In this document: positions 13,429 through 26,681 of the stretch, piece after piece
How positions within the stretch are numbered: position 1 is the first letter of the stretch
Layout of the letters: each line of letters opens with the position of its first letter
Assembly: GCA_963978895.1 (NCBI GenBank)
Contig: OZ022246.1
Coordinates: 3,200,955 to 3,264,954, forward strand
Origin: Erpobdella octoculata
Lineage: Eukaryota; Annelida; Clitellata; Hirudinida; Erpobdellidae
Reading direction: 5' to 3'
DNA: 64,000 nt
Made by a program: the position numbers and the translations under genes
Notes under the pieces: generated by a model
Databases searched by the model: none
Seen by the model: the letters and a program-made list of their open reading frames with translations, nothing else
What the model was told of the DNA's origin: nothing

Positions 13429-14036
13429 TAAAAATAAATGTTTGTATGTATGTATGTATGTATGTCCTTCAGGCATTGCTATACCATTCATACGATTGCA
13501 ATGAAATTTTCACACAACCTTGAGAGTCAAAGGAAATCAAATATATTAAAAAAAATTTGAAATTCGTCACAAAATGAGCGGAGCGGAGCGGTTGAGTGAG
13601 CGGGAACTATATACATATAAATATATATATACATACATATACGTACATAAATGAGCAAAAAACGGGAACGGGAAGCCAACTGAGAGCAAAAGATAGAGCG
13701 GGAAAGGGGAAGCGACCGAGAACGGGAAAGCAGCCTAGAGCGGGAAAGCGACCGGGAGCTGGAAAACGACCGAGAGCGGGAAAGCGACCGGGAGCGGAAA
13801 AAGCGACGGGAGCGAAAAAGCGACGGGAGCGGAAAAGCGACGGGAGCGGAAAAGCAACCGGGAGCGGAAAAGCGACCGGGAGCGGAAAAGCGACCGGGAG
13901 CGGAAAAGCGACCGCGAGCGGAAAAGCGACCGGGAACGCGACGGGAACAGGAAAGCGGAGAAGGAATCTGGTGTGAGAGAGACAAACATTAGAAAAACCT
14001 CTAAAAACCCCGGGCAACGCCGGGTGCCCCCGCTAG
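13429..14036 (+). mobile_element. Non-autonomous Helitron family B, complete-looking copy
   Basis: The order is AAATGTTTG, a short (TATG)n run, CATTGCTATACCATTCATACG, AATGAGCGGAGCGGAGCGG, a VNTR of 18-bp GGGAGCGGAAAAGCGACC-like units (about 13700-13940), AAACATTAGAAAAACC and the 3' end GGGCAACGCCGGGTGCCCCC then GCTAG. The GGGCAACGCC/GGGTG region forms the terminal hairpin. The long Arg/Ser- or Gly/Lys-rich frames here are products of the VNTR and not genes. Confidence 0.8.
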
Positions 14037-14048
14037 TGTTATATATAA

Positions 14049-15891
14049 TCTATATATATAAAAGAGCATGTCCTGACTGACTGACTGACTGACTGATAAT
14101 CAACGCCGAGCTCAAACGCCTCATCCTAGGAACGTGAAATTTGGAACTTATATTACTTTTATAGCGTAAACATCCGCTAAAAAAGGATTTTTGAAAATTT
14201 TACTCCTGAGGGGAAAAAACTGGAAAACAAACTTTTTTCTAAAACAATGTATATCTCGAAAACCAAAAATGAGGAGATTTTGAAATTTGGTATATAGATT
14301 CCTTTTGAAAAATAAAAAGATATGTGTTTCACCAGTTTTTGAAAATTTGGTTTCCCGGACCTCAATTGTGGGTTGGAAAATTGGGTTATTTGGTTTATAA
14401 AGTAGCTTCTACTCAAAAACTGTTACTGCTACAGGAGTAAAAATTAGTATTTAGATTCTACTCCAAAAATAATGAAATACGTGTTTTATCAAATGTGGGG
14501 TGGAAAATAGGGCTAATTGTTTTTTATAGTAACTGCTACTCAAAAACAGTAAATACCACAGATGTAAAAATTATTATTTAGTTTCTTTTCTATAAATAAA
14601 GATATACGTGTTTCACCATTTTTACAAATTTGGTTTCCCGGAACTCAAATGTGGGTTGGAAAATTGGGTTATTTGGTTTTTAAAGTAGCTTCTACTCAAA
14701 AACTGTTAATGCTACAAAAGTAAAAATTAGTATTTAGTTTCTACTCTAAAAATAATGAAATACGTGTTTTAGCATTTTTTGAAAATTTGGTTGTCAGGAC
14801 TTCAAATGTGGGGTGAAAAATAGGGCTAATTGTCTTTTATAGTAACTGCTACTCAAAAACAGTATATACCACAGATGTAAAAATTATTATTTAGTTTCTT
14901 TTCTAAAAAATAAAAATATACGTGTTTCACCATTTTTTACAAATTTGGGTTCCCGGACCTCAAATATGGGTTGGAAAATTGGGTTATTTGGTTTTTAAAG
15001 TAGCTTCTACTCAAAAACAGTTAATGCTACAAAGGTAAAAATTAGTATTAGTTTCTACTCTAAAAATAATGATATACGGGTTTCACAATTTTTTGAAAAT
15101 TTGGTTTCCAGGACTTCAAATGTGGGGTGGAAAATAGGGTTATTTGGTTTTTAAAGTAACAGCTACTCAAAAACTGTAATTGCCACAGATGTAAAAATTA
15201 ATACTTAGTATCTATTCAAAAAAAAAGATATACGTGTTTCATCATTTTTTGGGTTATTTGGTTTTTAAAGTAGCTGCTACTCAAAAACTGTTAATGCTAC
15301 AGAAGTAAAAATTAGTATTTAGTTTCTTCTCCAAAAATAATGAAACATGTGTTTTAGCATTTTTTGAAAATTTGGTTTCCAGGACCTCAAATGTGGGGTG
15401 AAAATAAGGGTTATTTGATTTCAAAGTAATTGCTACTCACAAACTGTAAGTGCTACAAATGTAAAAATTAGTATTTTGAAGTTTTGTGCCGGTTAAAAGT
15501 CCAGTTTATCATCGACCGGGCCAAGCCGTTATTTTAGAGTCTTCACACGGGCCAGGCCAAACCTTAAATCAAAGTGGGACGGGCCGAGGTATTTCACCAA
15601 GTATATAGATATTTTAGTGATTTTAGGGTCTTCAGTTTGGTCGGGCCAAACCTGAGGTCAAGGTGGGACGGGCCGAAGTTTTTCATCAAGTATATAGAAC
15701 TTCTAGGCCTGTAAAAATGGGCCGGGCCTAATTCAGACGGGCTGTGCCGGGCCAGGAGTTTGGGTTTTTAAAACGGGCTGGGCTAATTTGTCGACGGGCC
15801 GAGCCGAGACCCAAAAAAATGATCTCTACTATGGATGCACGGTTCAAACTCTCTAATTTCATGCGAGCGAAGCCGCTACGGGCACTGCTAG
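14049..15891 (+). mobile_element. Helitron family A, copy 2
   Basis: Starts TCTATATATATAAAAGAGCATG and ends GGGCACTGCTAG. It contains about eight 158-bp-type units. Its final G is followed immediately by the TC of the next copy, with no host DNA between them. Confidence 0.88.
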
Positions 15892-17246
15892 TCTATATAT
15901 ATAAAAGAACATGTCCTGACTGACTGATTGACTGATAATCAACGCCGAGCTCAAACGCCTCATCCTAGGAACGTGAAATTTGTAACTTATATTATTTTTA
16001 TTGCGTAAGCATCCACTAGGAAAAATGTTTTGAAAATTTTGCTCTTGAGGGGAAGAAACTGGAAAACAAACATTTTTCTAAAACAATGTTTATCTCGAAA
16101 ACCAAGAATGAGGAGATTTTGAAATTTGGTATAGTGATTCTTCTTGAAAAACAAAAAATACGTGTTTCACCATTTTTTGAAAATTCGGTTTCCCGGACCT
16201 CAAATGTGGATTGGAAAATTGGGTTATTTGGTTTTTAAAATAGCTGCTACTCAAAAACTGTGATGGCTACAGGAGTAAAAATTAGTATTTAGTTTCTACT
16301 CCAAAAATAATGAGATACGTGTTTTAGCGTTTTTTGAAAATTTGGTTTCCAGGACTTCATTGTGGGTTTGAAAATAGGATTATTTGTTTTTTAAAGGAAC
16401 TGCTACTCCAAATCTGTAAATACCACAGATGTAAAAATTAGTATTTAGTTTCTATTCTAAAAATAAAGATATACGTGTTTCACCATTTTTTACAAATTTG
16501 GTTTCCAGGACCTTAAATGTGGGGTGGACAATAGGATTACATGGTTTTAAAGTAGCTGCTACTCAAAAACAGTGAATGCTACAAAAATAAAATTTAGTGT
16601 TTAGTTTCTAATCTAAAAATAATGATATACGTGTTTCACCATTTTTTGAAAATTTGGTTTCCAGGACTTGAAATGTGGGATGGAAATAGGGTTATTTTGT
16701 TTTTAAAGTAACTGCTACTCAAAAACTGTGAATGCTACAGATGTCAAAATTAGTATTTAGTATTTACTCAAAAAATAAAGATATAAGTGTTTCAACATTT
16801 TTAAAAATCTGGTTTCCAGGACCTCAAATGTGGGGTGGAAATATGGGTTATTTGAATTCAAAATAACTGCTACTCAAAAACTGTAAGTGCTGCAAATGTA
16901 AAAATTGGTATTTTGAAGTTTTTTGCCGGTTAAAAGTAGCTATGTCCAGTTTATCACCGGTCGGGCTAAGCCGTTATTTTAGAGTTTTCACACGTGCCAG
17001 GCCAAACCTTAAATCAAAGTGGGACGGGCCGAGGTTTTTCACCAAGTATATAGAACTTCTAGGCCTGTAAGAATGAGCCGGGCCTAATTCAGACGGACTG
17101 TTCCGTGCCAGGAGTTTTGTTTTTAAAACGGGTTGGGCTAAGTTGTCGACGGGCCGAGCCGAAGCCTAAAAAATTGATCTCTACTATGGATGCACGGTTC
17201 AAACTCTCTAATTTCAAGCGAGCAAAGCCGCTACGGGCACTGCTAG
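15892..17246 (+). mobile_element. Helitron family A, copy 3 (tandem to copy 2)
   Basis: Starts TCTATATATATAAAAGAACATG at the base following the CTAG of copy 2 and ends GGGCACTGCTAG. It has fewer internal units than copy 2 and a lower similarity to it than a simple recent duplication would give. Confidence 0.88.
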
Positions 17247-17258
17247 TATATATATATA

Positions 17259-17614
<356 letters not shown>

Positions 17615-17625
17615 TTATATATATA

Positions 17626-18943
17626 CTAGCAGTGCCCGTAGCGGCTTCGCTCGCATGAAATTTGAGAATTTGAACAGTGCATACATAGTAGAGTACTGCA
17701 CGGATCAATTTTTAGGTCTCGGCTCGGCCCGTCGACAACTTGGCCCAACCCGTTTCAAAAACCGAAATACCTGGCCCGGCACGGCCCGTCTAATATGGGC
17801 CCGGCCCGTTTTTACAGGCCTAGAAGTTCTATATACTTGATGAAAAACTTCGGCCCGTCCCACCTTGACTTCACGTTTAGCCTGAACACCCTAAAATCAC
17901 TAAAATGTCTATATACTTGGTTAAAAATCTCGGCCCGTCCCACCTTGATTTAAGGTTTGGGCAGGGCCGTATGAAGACCCTAAAATAACGGCTTGGCCCG
18001 TCCGTCCGGTGATAAACTGAACTCATTTACTTTTAACCGGCACAAAACCTCAAAATACTATTTTTCACATCTGTAGCACTTACAGTTTTTGAGTAGCAGT
18101 TATTTTAAAATCAAATAACCTTTTTTCCACCTCACATTTGAGGTCCTGGAACTGGAAACCAAATTTTCAAAAAATGGTAAAACACGTATATCATTATTTC
18201 TGGAGTAGAAACCAAATACTAATTTTTACTCCTGTAGCATCTACTGTTTTCGAGTAGCAGTTACCTTAAAAACCAAATAACCTTATTTTCCACCCCACAT
18301 TTGAGGTCCTGAAAACCAAATTTTAAAAAAATGGTAAAACACGTATATCTTTATTTTTAGAATAGAAACTAAATACTAATTTTTACATCTGTGGTATTTA
18401 CAGTTTTTGAGTAGCAGTTACTTTAAAAACAAATAACCCTATTTTCCACCCCATATTTGAAGTCCTGGAAACCAAATTTTCAAAAAATGCTAAAACACGT
18501 ATTTCATTATTTTTGGAGTAGAAACTAAATACTAATTTTCACTCCTGTAGCATTCACATTTTGAGTAGCAGCTACTTTAAAAACCAAATAACCCAATTTT
18601 CCAACCCACATTTGAGATCCGGGAAACCGAATTTTCAAAAAATGGTGAAACACGTATCTTTTTATTTTTTAAAAAGAATCTATATACCAAATTTCAAAAT
18701 CTCCTCATTTTTGGTTTTCGAGATATACATTGTTTTAGAAAAAAGTTTGTTTTCCAGTTTTTTCCCCTCAGGAGCAAAATTTTCAAAAATCCTTTCTTAG
18801 CGGATGTTTACGCTATAAAAGTAATATAAGTTCCAAATTTCACGTTCCTAGGATGAGGCGTTTGAGCTCGGCGTTGATTATCAGTCAGTCATCTGTCAGT
18901 CAGTCAGTCAGTCAGTCAGGACATGTTCTTTTATATATATAGA
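17626..18943 (-). mobile_element. Helitron family A, copy 4 (inverted)
   Basis: Read on the minus strand it starts TCTATATATATAAAAGAACATG (5' end at 18943) and ends in the family 3' hairpin and CTAG (17629-17626). The CTGACTGA run near the 5' end is expanded. Confidence 0.87.
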
Positions 18944-19172
18944 TATATATATAAATGAATGAATGTTTGTATGTATGTATGTATGTATGTATGTATGTAT
19001 GTATGTATGTCCTTTATGCATTGCTACACCATTCATCCAATCGTAAGGAAATTTTCACACAACCTTGAGAGTCAAGGGAAATCAAATATAGAGAAAAAAC
19101 TTTGAAATCCGTCACAAAATGAGCGGAGCAGAGCGGGTGAGTGAGCGGGAACTATATACATATATATATATA
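18944..19172 (+). mobile_element. Helitron family B, 5' half
   Basis: AAATGAATGAATGTTTG, (TATG)n, CCTTTATGCATTGCTACACC and GAGCGGAGCAGAGCGGGTGA, running directly into the inverted 3' end at 19173. Confidence 0.75.
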
Positions 19173-20013
19173 CTAGCGGGGTTACCCGGCGTTGCCCGGG
19201 GTTTTTAGAGGTTTTTCTAATGTTTGTCCCTCTCGCTCCCGTTTCCTTCTCCACTTTCCCGTTTTCGTCGCGTTCCCGGTCGCTTTTCCGCTCTCGGTCG
19301 TTTTCCAGCTCCCGGTCGCTTTCCCGCTCAGAAGTTTTGTTATCGATTTTCTCTCTTGCTCGCGTTTCCTTCCAAGCTTGCTCTCCCGATTCCAGTCGCT
19401 TTCCGCGTTCCCGGTCGCTTTCCGCGTTCCCGGTCGCTTTCCCGTTCCCGGTCGCTTTCCCGTTCCCGGTCGCTTTCCCGTTCCCGCTCACGCTTGCTCT
19501 CCCGTTCCCGGTCATGCTTGCTCTCCCATTCCCGGTCACGGTTGCTCTCCCGTTCTCGCTCATTTTTTCTTTTCCATTCTTTCATAACTTCTGTTAGCCT
19601 ATAAAACGTAAAATAGATTTGCTAAGACTATATATATATATATATATGAATGTTTGTGGGTTAGTTTGTCTATTATAGAAACGGGAAAGCGACCTGGAAC
19701 GGACAGCGAGCGGGAACGGAAAAGCAAGCGTGAGCGGGAATGGGAAAGCAAACGTGAGCGGGAAAGCGACCGGGAGTGGTAAAGCGACCGGGAGCGGGAA
19801 AGCGACCGGGAGCGGGAAAGCGACCGGGAGCGGGAAAGCGACCGGGAGCGGGAAAGCGACCGGGAGCGGGAAAGCGACCGGGAGCGGGAAAACGACCGAA
19901 AACGGGAAAGCGAACGGGAGTGGGAAAGCAGGTGGGAAAGGAAACGGGAGAGAAAGAGACAAACATTAGAAAAACCTCTAAAAAACCCGGGCAACGCCGG
20001 GTATCTCCGCTAG
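19173..20013. mobile_element. Composite inverted family B unit, copy 1
   Basis: Both ends are Helitron B 3' termini facing outward: CTAGCGGGGTTACCCGGCG at the left (minus orientation) and CGGGTATCTCCGCTAG at the right. Between them are two oppositely oriented VNTRs (CCCGTTCCCGGTCGCTTT and GGGAGCGGGAAAGCGACC units) flanking TTAGCCTATAAAACGTAAAATAG and a TA run. The same arrangement recurs at 32318-33142. Confidence 0.75.
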
Positions 20014-20025
20014 TATATATATATA

Positions 20026-21057
20026 TCTATATATATAAAAGGCAACGTATGTTCATTAATAACGCCAAAACCAATGAAGGGATTTGCACGAAATTTTACA
20101 TAATAAACATTTACCACCTAACAAATAATCTCATTTATTTAAAAAAATTGTTTTGAATGTTTTTAGAAAATTAATTTTTAGAAATATTTTATCTATGCAA
20201 TTTTAGAAAATTAATTTTTAGAAATATTTTATCTATGCAATTATATCGCGGCTTAACGAGCTTAGGGTTGCTTTCGACTTCTGTTCCGTCGTTGTTGGTT
20301 GTCGCGATTTCTCAAAATCAAAAGTGAGTATTATTTTACTTATATCAATTATATCAATATATCAAAAGTAATATATAATATACTATATACTATACTATTA
20401 TTTTTTTAATTACTGTATATCGTTCAAATGTTTTTGAATGTTTTAGAAAATTAATTTTTTTAAATATTTCCGCTATTGTATCAGATCAGGTTTTGTTTAC
20501 ATTCGCTGTTTATCGTCTCGGTTTCTCGAAATCAAAGTAATTTAAAAACTTAGGCTACTATTCTTATATTATTTACTTAGGCTACTATTTTTATATTATT
20601 TAATTGTTAATTATTGTTGTGTATATATTAAATTGTAAATTGTTTCGGTCGTTGTGTGTCAGGCTATCATTATCGCTCTACCAGTCTAACCACTCTAACC
20701 AATCTAACCACTCTAACCTCTAACAGATATTATTTTGTGCTTACAGACAAGAAAATTGAAAAATTTATTGTGAGTGAGTATATCAATATAACTATTAATG
20801 TATTTTAAGTATAATAGTATAACTATTAATGCACCTTATGGAAAAACAAAAAACATTGTGTATCAGAAAGCTTTGCAATAAAATGACTGTATGTGTTTGT
20901 TGTATTTCTTTTAATTAAAAATCAAAAGTATCTGCATAAATGTTTCAATAGATGCAAAGATGCCCGGGCAAACGAGCGGTTAAGGAAACGGGAGCCAGAG
21001 AGAAAAACTATAAAAAAACCTTTAAATTCCCCGGGCAACGCCGGGTAACCCAGCTAG
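20026..21057 (+). mobile_element. Helitron family D (5' TCTATATATATAAAAGGCAACG)
   Basis: A 1.03-kb element starting TCTATATATATAAAAGGCAACG, with an AT-rich non-coding interior containing repeated TTAGAAAATTAATTTTTAGA segments, and ending CCGGGCAACGCCGGGTAACC then CAGCTAG. Its 3' end resembles family B, its 5' end is distinct. Confidence 0.72.
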
Positions 21058-21059
21058 TG

Positions 21060-21613
21060 TATACATAAACACAGACACAGACACACATACATGCACATAC
21101 ACATACATACATACACACATACATACGCACATACATATATATATAGTTCCCGCTCGCTCACCCGCTCCGCTCCGCTCATTTTGTGACGGATTTCAAATTT
21201 TTTTTTTATTTGACTTTCCCCTTGACTCTCAAGGTTGTGTGAAAATTTCATTACGATCGGATGAATGGTGTAGCAATGCCTAAAGGACATTAATATATAT
21301 ACAAACATTCATTTTTATATATATAGATATACATATACATATACATACATAAATGAGCGAAAACGGAAACGGGAAGCCAACTGAGATCGAAAGATAAAGC
21401 GGGAAAGCGACCGAAAACGGGAAAGCAACCGGGAGCGGGAAAGCGACCGGGAGCTGGAAAACGACCCACAGCGGGAAAGCGACCGGGAGCGGAAAAGCGA
21501 CCGGGAGCGGAAAAGCAACCGTGAACGGAAAAGCGAAGAAGGAAACGGGAGCGAGAGAGACAAACATTAGAAAAACCTTCAAAAACCCCGGGCAACGCCG
21601 GGTGCTTCCGCTA

Positions 21614-21614
<1 letters not shown>
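21060..21614. mobile_element. Head-to-head family B fragments
   Basis: 21130-21327 is a minus-strand 5' half (GGTGTAGCAATGCC and CATTTTGTGACGG in reverse). 21328-21614 is a plus-strand 3' half with an 18-bp VNTR ending CAACGCCGGGTGCTTCCGCTAG. A (CA/TACA)n run occupies 21060-21140. Confidence 0.65.

Positions 21615-21690
<76 letters not shown>
21615..21690. repeat. (TA)n tract
   Basis: A TA run following the CTAG of the upstream Helitron end. Confidence 0.9.
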
Positions 21691-21693
<3 letters not shown>

Positions 21694-21816
21694 TATATAT
21701 ATAGTGGTTTTGCCCGTCCCATGGACGGATGTTTTCAAATTAAGATGAACTTTGGATACATTTTTTGGATAAATATAAGTTTATTAATTTTTTTTAACTA
21801 TTTATTTATTTATGTA

Positions 21817-22524
<708 letters not shown>

Positions 22525-22735
22525 TTAATGTGTGGCTTTCTCTGTACACAAATCTTGCAAATAAAATTTAAGCAGCTTTTTGACTAGCTAGGAAGCTGAA
22601 ACATTAAGCATTGCTTTATATTGGATGACAATACATGATTCAATTAAAAAAACTTAACTTGAACATCTTTAGTATACATACACACAGACACACATCGAGT
22701 GTATGTGAAATCAAAGTTTGTGTTAAAAAATCGTT
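22525..22735 (-). repeat. Dispersed repeat F, copy 2
   Basis: Inverted copy of 5034-5280, sharing TCTCTGTACACAAATCTTGC and TTGACTAGCTAGGAAGCTGA. Confidence 0.55.
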
Positions 22736-23408
22736 TTTTTTCTTTACTTGTTATATATAAAGATAAAGTTCCCGCTTTAAGTGTTGAAAATTTATGGCTT
22801 GTTTGTTATACGAATGTCCACAATTAACGCATGGCTCCATCGAGACATTTCTCACACAGCCCAGAGAAAAATTATTTTCTTTTTCTTAGTTCACATAAAC
22901 GTGGTATTTTTAAAAGTTTGTTTAAATATTTTATTTTACAAGAACTTCTGTGAAAATGTTTAGCTATTTTTTAAAAATATAAATATTTTTGACAATCCTT
23001 GGAGGAGAGAAATTTCCGCCTTGCGCCCCGAAAATGACGCCCTTGTTTAGGTCCCTTTCAGATTTCCTACAATATTTTTTATTTTTTATTGTTCGATGTT
23101 TTTAAATATATGCATTTTCAATAAAAATAAATAAATTTAAAAAAAAACAAAAGTTTTTGCATTGTGACCGTTGTTTTTATAAAAACTTTTTTTTATTGAT
23201 TTTTAATGTTGTGTGAAAATTTCTTAACATTCGCATAAATGGTGTAGCAATGCATAACGGGCATAAAAACACAGACATTCATTTTTGTATATATATATCT
23301 ATAGATTTTTGAATTACAATAGTAATTTTATTTTATTGGTCTCTATTTTGAATTATTGCTTTTATTGAAATGAAAACATAAAAAAATCAAAACATTGAAA
23401 AAAGATTT
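22736..23408. other. Spacer with a Helitron B remnant
   Basis: No gene is supported from 22736 to 23190. A minus-strand family B 5' fragment (ATGGTGTAGCAATGCATAAC, then CATTTTTGTATATATATATC) lies at about 23195-23305. Confidence 0.5.
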
Positions 23409-23861
23409 CTAGATAATTTGTTCATCATTATCATTTTTTTCTTTTGCTAATATTTCCGTACACTTGTTGATGCCATCTTCAATTAACTTAAGAAATTTAG
23501 TATGACGGGAAAGATTAGCTCCTTTCCGAGTGTGGAGAATTTTAACTATTGTTCTAGTATGGTTGTACCTTAAAAGTAATTCTTGAATGCTTTTTATATT
23601 GTTCATAGCTCCCATGCAATATTTGTGAGCACACAAAAAAGTTTTTTTATCTCGTTTGTTCAATTTTCGTAGCGTACAAAGTGCATTTTTGAATGGAGCT
23701 CTACACTTGGGACAATTTCTTGAGTATTTATAAAACAATTCTATAATACAATGAGCGCAAAACACATGGTCACAACCATCAAGATAAGCAGATGGTTTGT
23801 TTGCAGTTTTTTCATAGCAAATCTCACATTCTATGCGGTTTGTTTTACATGGGTATTTCAT
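23409..23861 (-). CDS. Small RING-finger protein (copy 1, intact)
   Basis: A likely E3 ubiquitin ligase-type zinc-binding protein of about 150 residues. The RING reads CEICYEK..LDGCDHVFCAHC then NCPKCRAPF, giving a C3HC4-type ligand set (C-x2-C, C-x-H-x2-C-x2-C, C-x2-C). The C-terminal half has no recognised domain and ends NDNDEQII. The frame is open to an upstream Met at 23912, but I prefer the Met at 23861 (MKYPCKTNR) because the paralogue at 50617 starts at the equivalent place (MKFPREINYS). It is intronless. Homology with the second copy covers the coding region and the AT-rich 3' flank (about 23320-23400), so the pair arose by duplication, possibly as cargo of a mobile or viral-derived segment. 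Function beyond ubiquitination is unknown. Confidence 0.75.
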   Translation of the reverse strand: MKYPCKTNRIECEICYEKTANKPSAYLDGCDHVFCAHCIIELFYKYSRNCPKCRAPFKNALCTLRKLNKRDKKTFLCAHKYCMGAMNNIKSIQELLLRYNHTRTIVKILHTRKGANLSRHTKFLKLIEDGINKCTEILAKEKNDNDEQII

Positions 23862-24042
23862 AAAGAAAGAAAAACTGCAAGAAACTGCAAGGCACCTGAA
23901 TGTGGAACACATGCTTATACTAACCAGATTCTTTAATAAAATGGAGTAAATCAGAGACTGTCAAATTTTTAATAATTAGGTGAAATTGTTTACCCTCCCT
24001 ATGCCGTTTAGTTTGGAAGCACTAATATAAATAAATAAATAA

Positions 24043-24162
<120 letters not shown>

Positions 24163-24280
24163 TTTTGTACGCAAACTCCATTGAAGATAATTGCCCATTG
24201 TCGGGAAGATAGACTATTAACGAAAATCTTGTTTGCAGCCGTATTTACGTTTATTTGTAAAAAGAAATTTTAAATGACAA

Positions 24281-25597
24281 TCTATATATATAAAAGAACA
24301 TGTCCTGACTGACTGACTGACTGACTGACTGACTGATAATCAACGCCGAGCTCAAACGCCTCATCCTAGGAACGTGAAATTTGGAGCTTATATTACATTT
24401 ATTGCGTAAGCATCCACTAAGAAAGGATTATTTTAAATTTTACTCGTGAAGGGAAGAAACTGGAAAACAAACTTTTTTCTAAAACAATGTATATCTCGAA
24501 AACCAAAAATGAAAAGATATTGAAATTTGGTACATGGATTCTTCTTGAAAAATAAAAAGATACGTGTTTTACCATTTTTTGAAAATTCGGTTTACCGGAC
24601 CTCAAATGTGGGTTGGAAAATTGGATTATTTGGTATTTAAAGTAGCTGTTAATCAAAAACTGTGAATGCTACAAAAGTAAAAATTAGTATTTAGTTTTTA
24701 CTCCAAAAATAATGAAATACGTGTTTTAGCCTTTTTTGAAAATTTGGTTGCCATGACATCAAATGTGGGGTGGAAAATAGGGTTATTTGTTTTTTAAAGT
24801 AACTGCTACTCAAAAACTGTAAATACCACAGATGTAAAAATTAGTATTTAGTTTCTATTCTAAAAAATAAGATATACGTGTTCTACCATTTTTTTTAAAT
24901 TGGTTTCCAGGACCTCAAATGTGGGGTGGAAAATAAGGTTATTTGGTTTTTAAAGTAACTGCTACTCGAAAACTGTAGATGCTACAGGAGTAAAAATTAG
25001 TATTTGGTTTCTACTCTAAAATAAATGATATGCGTGTTTCACTATTTTTTGAAAATTTGGTTTCTAGGACCTCAAATGTGAAGTGGAAATAATGTTATTT
25101 GATTTTAGAATAACTGCTACTCAAAAACTGTAAGTGCTACAGATGTGAAAATTAGTATTTTGAGGTTTTGTCGGGGTTAAAATTAGATGAATTCAGTTTA
25201 TCACCGGACGGACGGGCCAAGCCGTTATTTTAGGGTTTTCATATAGCCCTGCCCAAACCTTAAATCAAGATGGGACGGGCCGAGATGTTTAACCAAGTAT
25301 ATAGACATTTTAGTGATTTTAGGGTGTTCAGACGGGCCGGGCTAAACCTGAAGTCAAAGTGGAACGGACCGAAATTTTTCATCAAGTATATAGAACTTCT
25401 AGGCCTGTGAAAATGGGCCGGGCCCATATTAGACGGGCCACGCCAGGCCAGGAATTTCGGTTTTTGAAACGGGCTGGGCCAAGTTGTCGACGGACCGGGC
25501 CGAGACCTAAAAAATTGATCCGTGCAGTACTCTACTATGTATGCACGGTTCAAATTCTCTAATTTCATGCGAGCGAAGCCGCTACGGGCACTGCTTG
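24281..25597 (+). mobile_element. Helitron family A, copy 5
   Basis: Starts TCTATATATATAAAAGAACATG after ACAA and ends GGGCACTGCTTG, with the canonical CTAG changed to CTTG. The T and TC that follow begin a family B copy directly. Confidence 0.86.
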
Positions 25598-25617
25598 TCT
25601 ATATATATAAAAATGAA

Positions 25618-26505
25618 TGTTTGTATATATGTATATATGTATATATGTATATATGTATATATGTATATATGTATATATGTATATATGTATATAAGTATAT
25701 ATGTATATATGTATATATGTATATATGTATATATGTATATATGTATATATGTATATATGTATATATGTATATATGTATATATGTATATATGTATATATGT
25801 ATATATGTATATATGTATATATGTATATATGTATATATGTATATATGTATATATGTATATATGTATATATGTATATATGTATATATGTATATATGTATAT
25901 ATGTATATATGTATATATGTATATATGTATATATGTATATATGTATATATGTATATATGTATATATGTATATATGTATATATGTATATATGTATATATGT
26001 ATATATGTATATATGTATATATGTATATATGTATATATGTATATATGTATATATGTATATATGTATATATGTATATATGTATATATGTATATATGTATAT
26101 ATGTATATATGTATATATGTATATATGTATATATGTATATATGTATATATGTATATATGTATATATGTATATATGTATATATGTATATATGTATATATGT
26201 ATATATGTATATATGTATATATGTATATATGTATATATGTATATATGTATATATGTATATATGTATATATGTATATATGTATATATGTATATATGTATAT
26301 ATGTATATATGTATATATGTATATATGTATATATGTATATATGTATATATGTATATATGTATATATGTATATATGTATATATATGTATATATGTATATAT
26401 GTATATATGTATATATGTATATATGTATATATGTATATATGTATATATGTATATATGTATATATGTATATATGTATATATGTATATATGTATATATGTAT
26501 ATATG
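25618..26505. repeat. (ATATATGT)n microsatellite, about 110 units
   Basis: An almost uninterrupted 8-bp repeat with one AAGT variant near 25694 and one phase slip near 26380. The [16 protein letters not shown] frames are products of the repeat. Confidence 0.97.
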
Positions 26506-26532
26506 TTTTTTTTTTTTTTTTTTTTTTTTTTT
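26506..26532. repeat. Poly-T run at the microsatellite/PLE boundary
   Basis: About 27 T residues separate the (ATATATGT)n array from the Penelope-like left arm, followed by GAATACTTCGGCGCTATATG, which has no counterpart at the right arm. Confidence 0.85.
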
Positions 26533-26681
26533 GAATACTTCGGCGCTATATGTTCTTTTAGGCAAACTCGATTGAAAATAGTGGCGCACTTGGCTGAATC
26601 GATTTTATTTCTAATTTTTTCCAATACTCTAAATCGGTTTAAAAATAATTTATTCTCAAACACAAACTCCATAATCTTATA

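Noticed and set aside
19192..19604. Arg/Ser-rich SR-protein-like and Gly/Lys-rich collagen-like frames
   Set aside because: They occur in all frames of the 18-bp Helitron VNTR on both strands, with no start or splice context.
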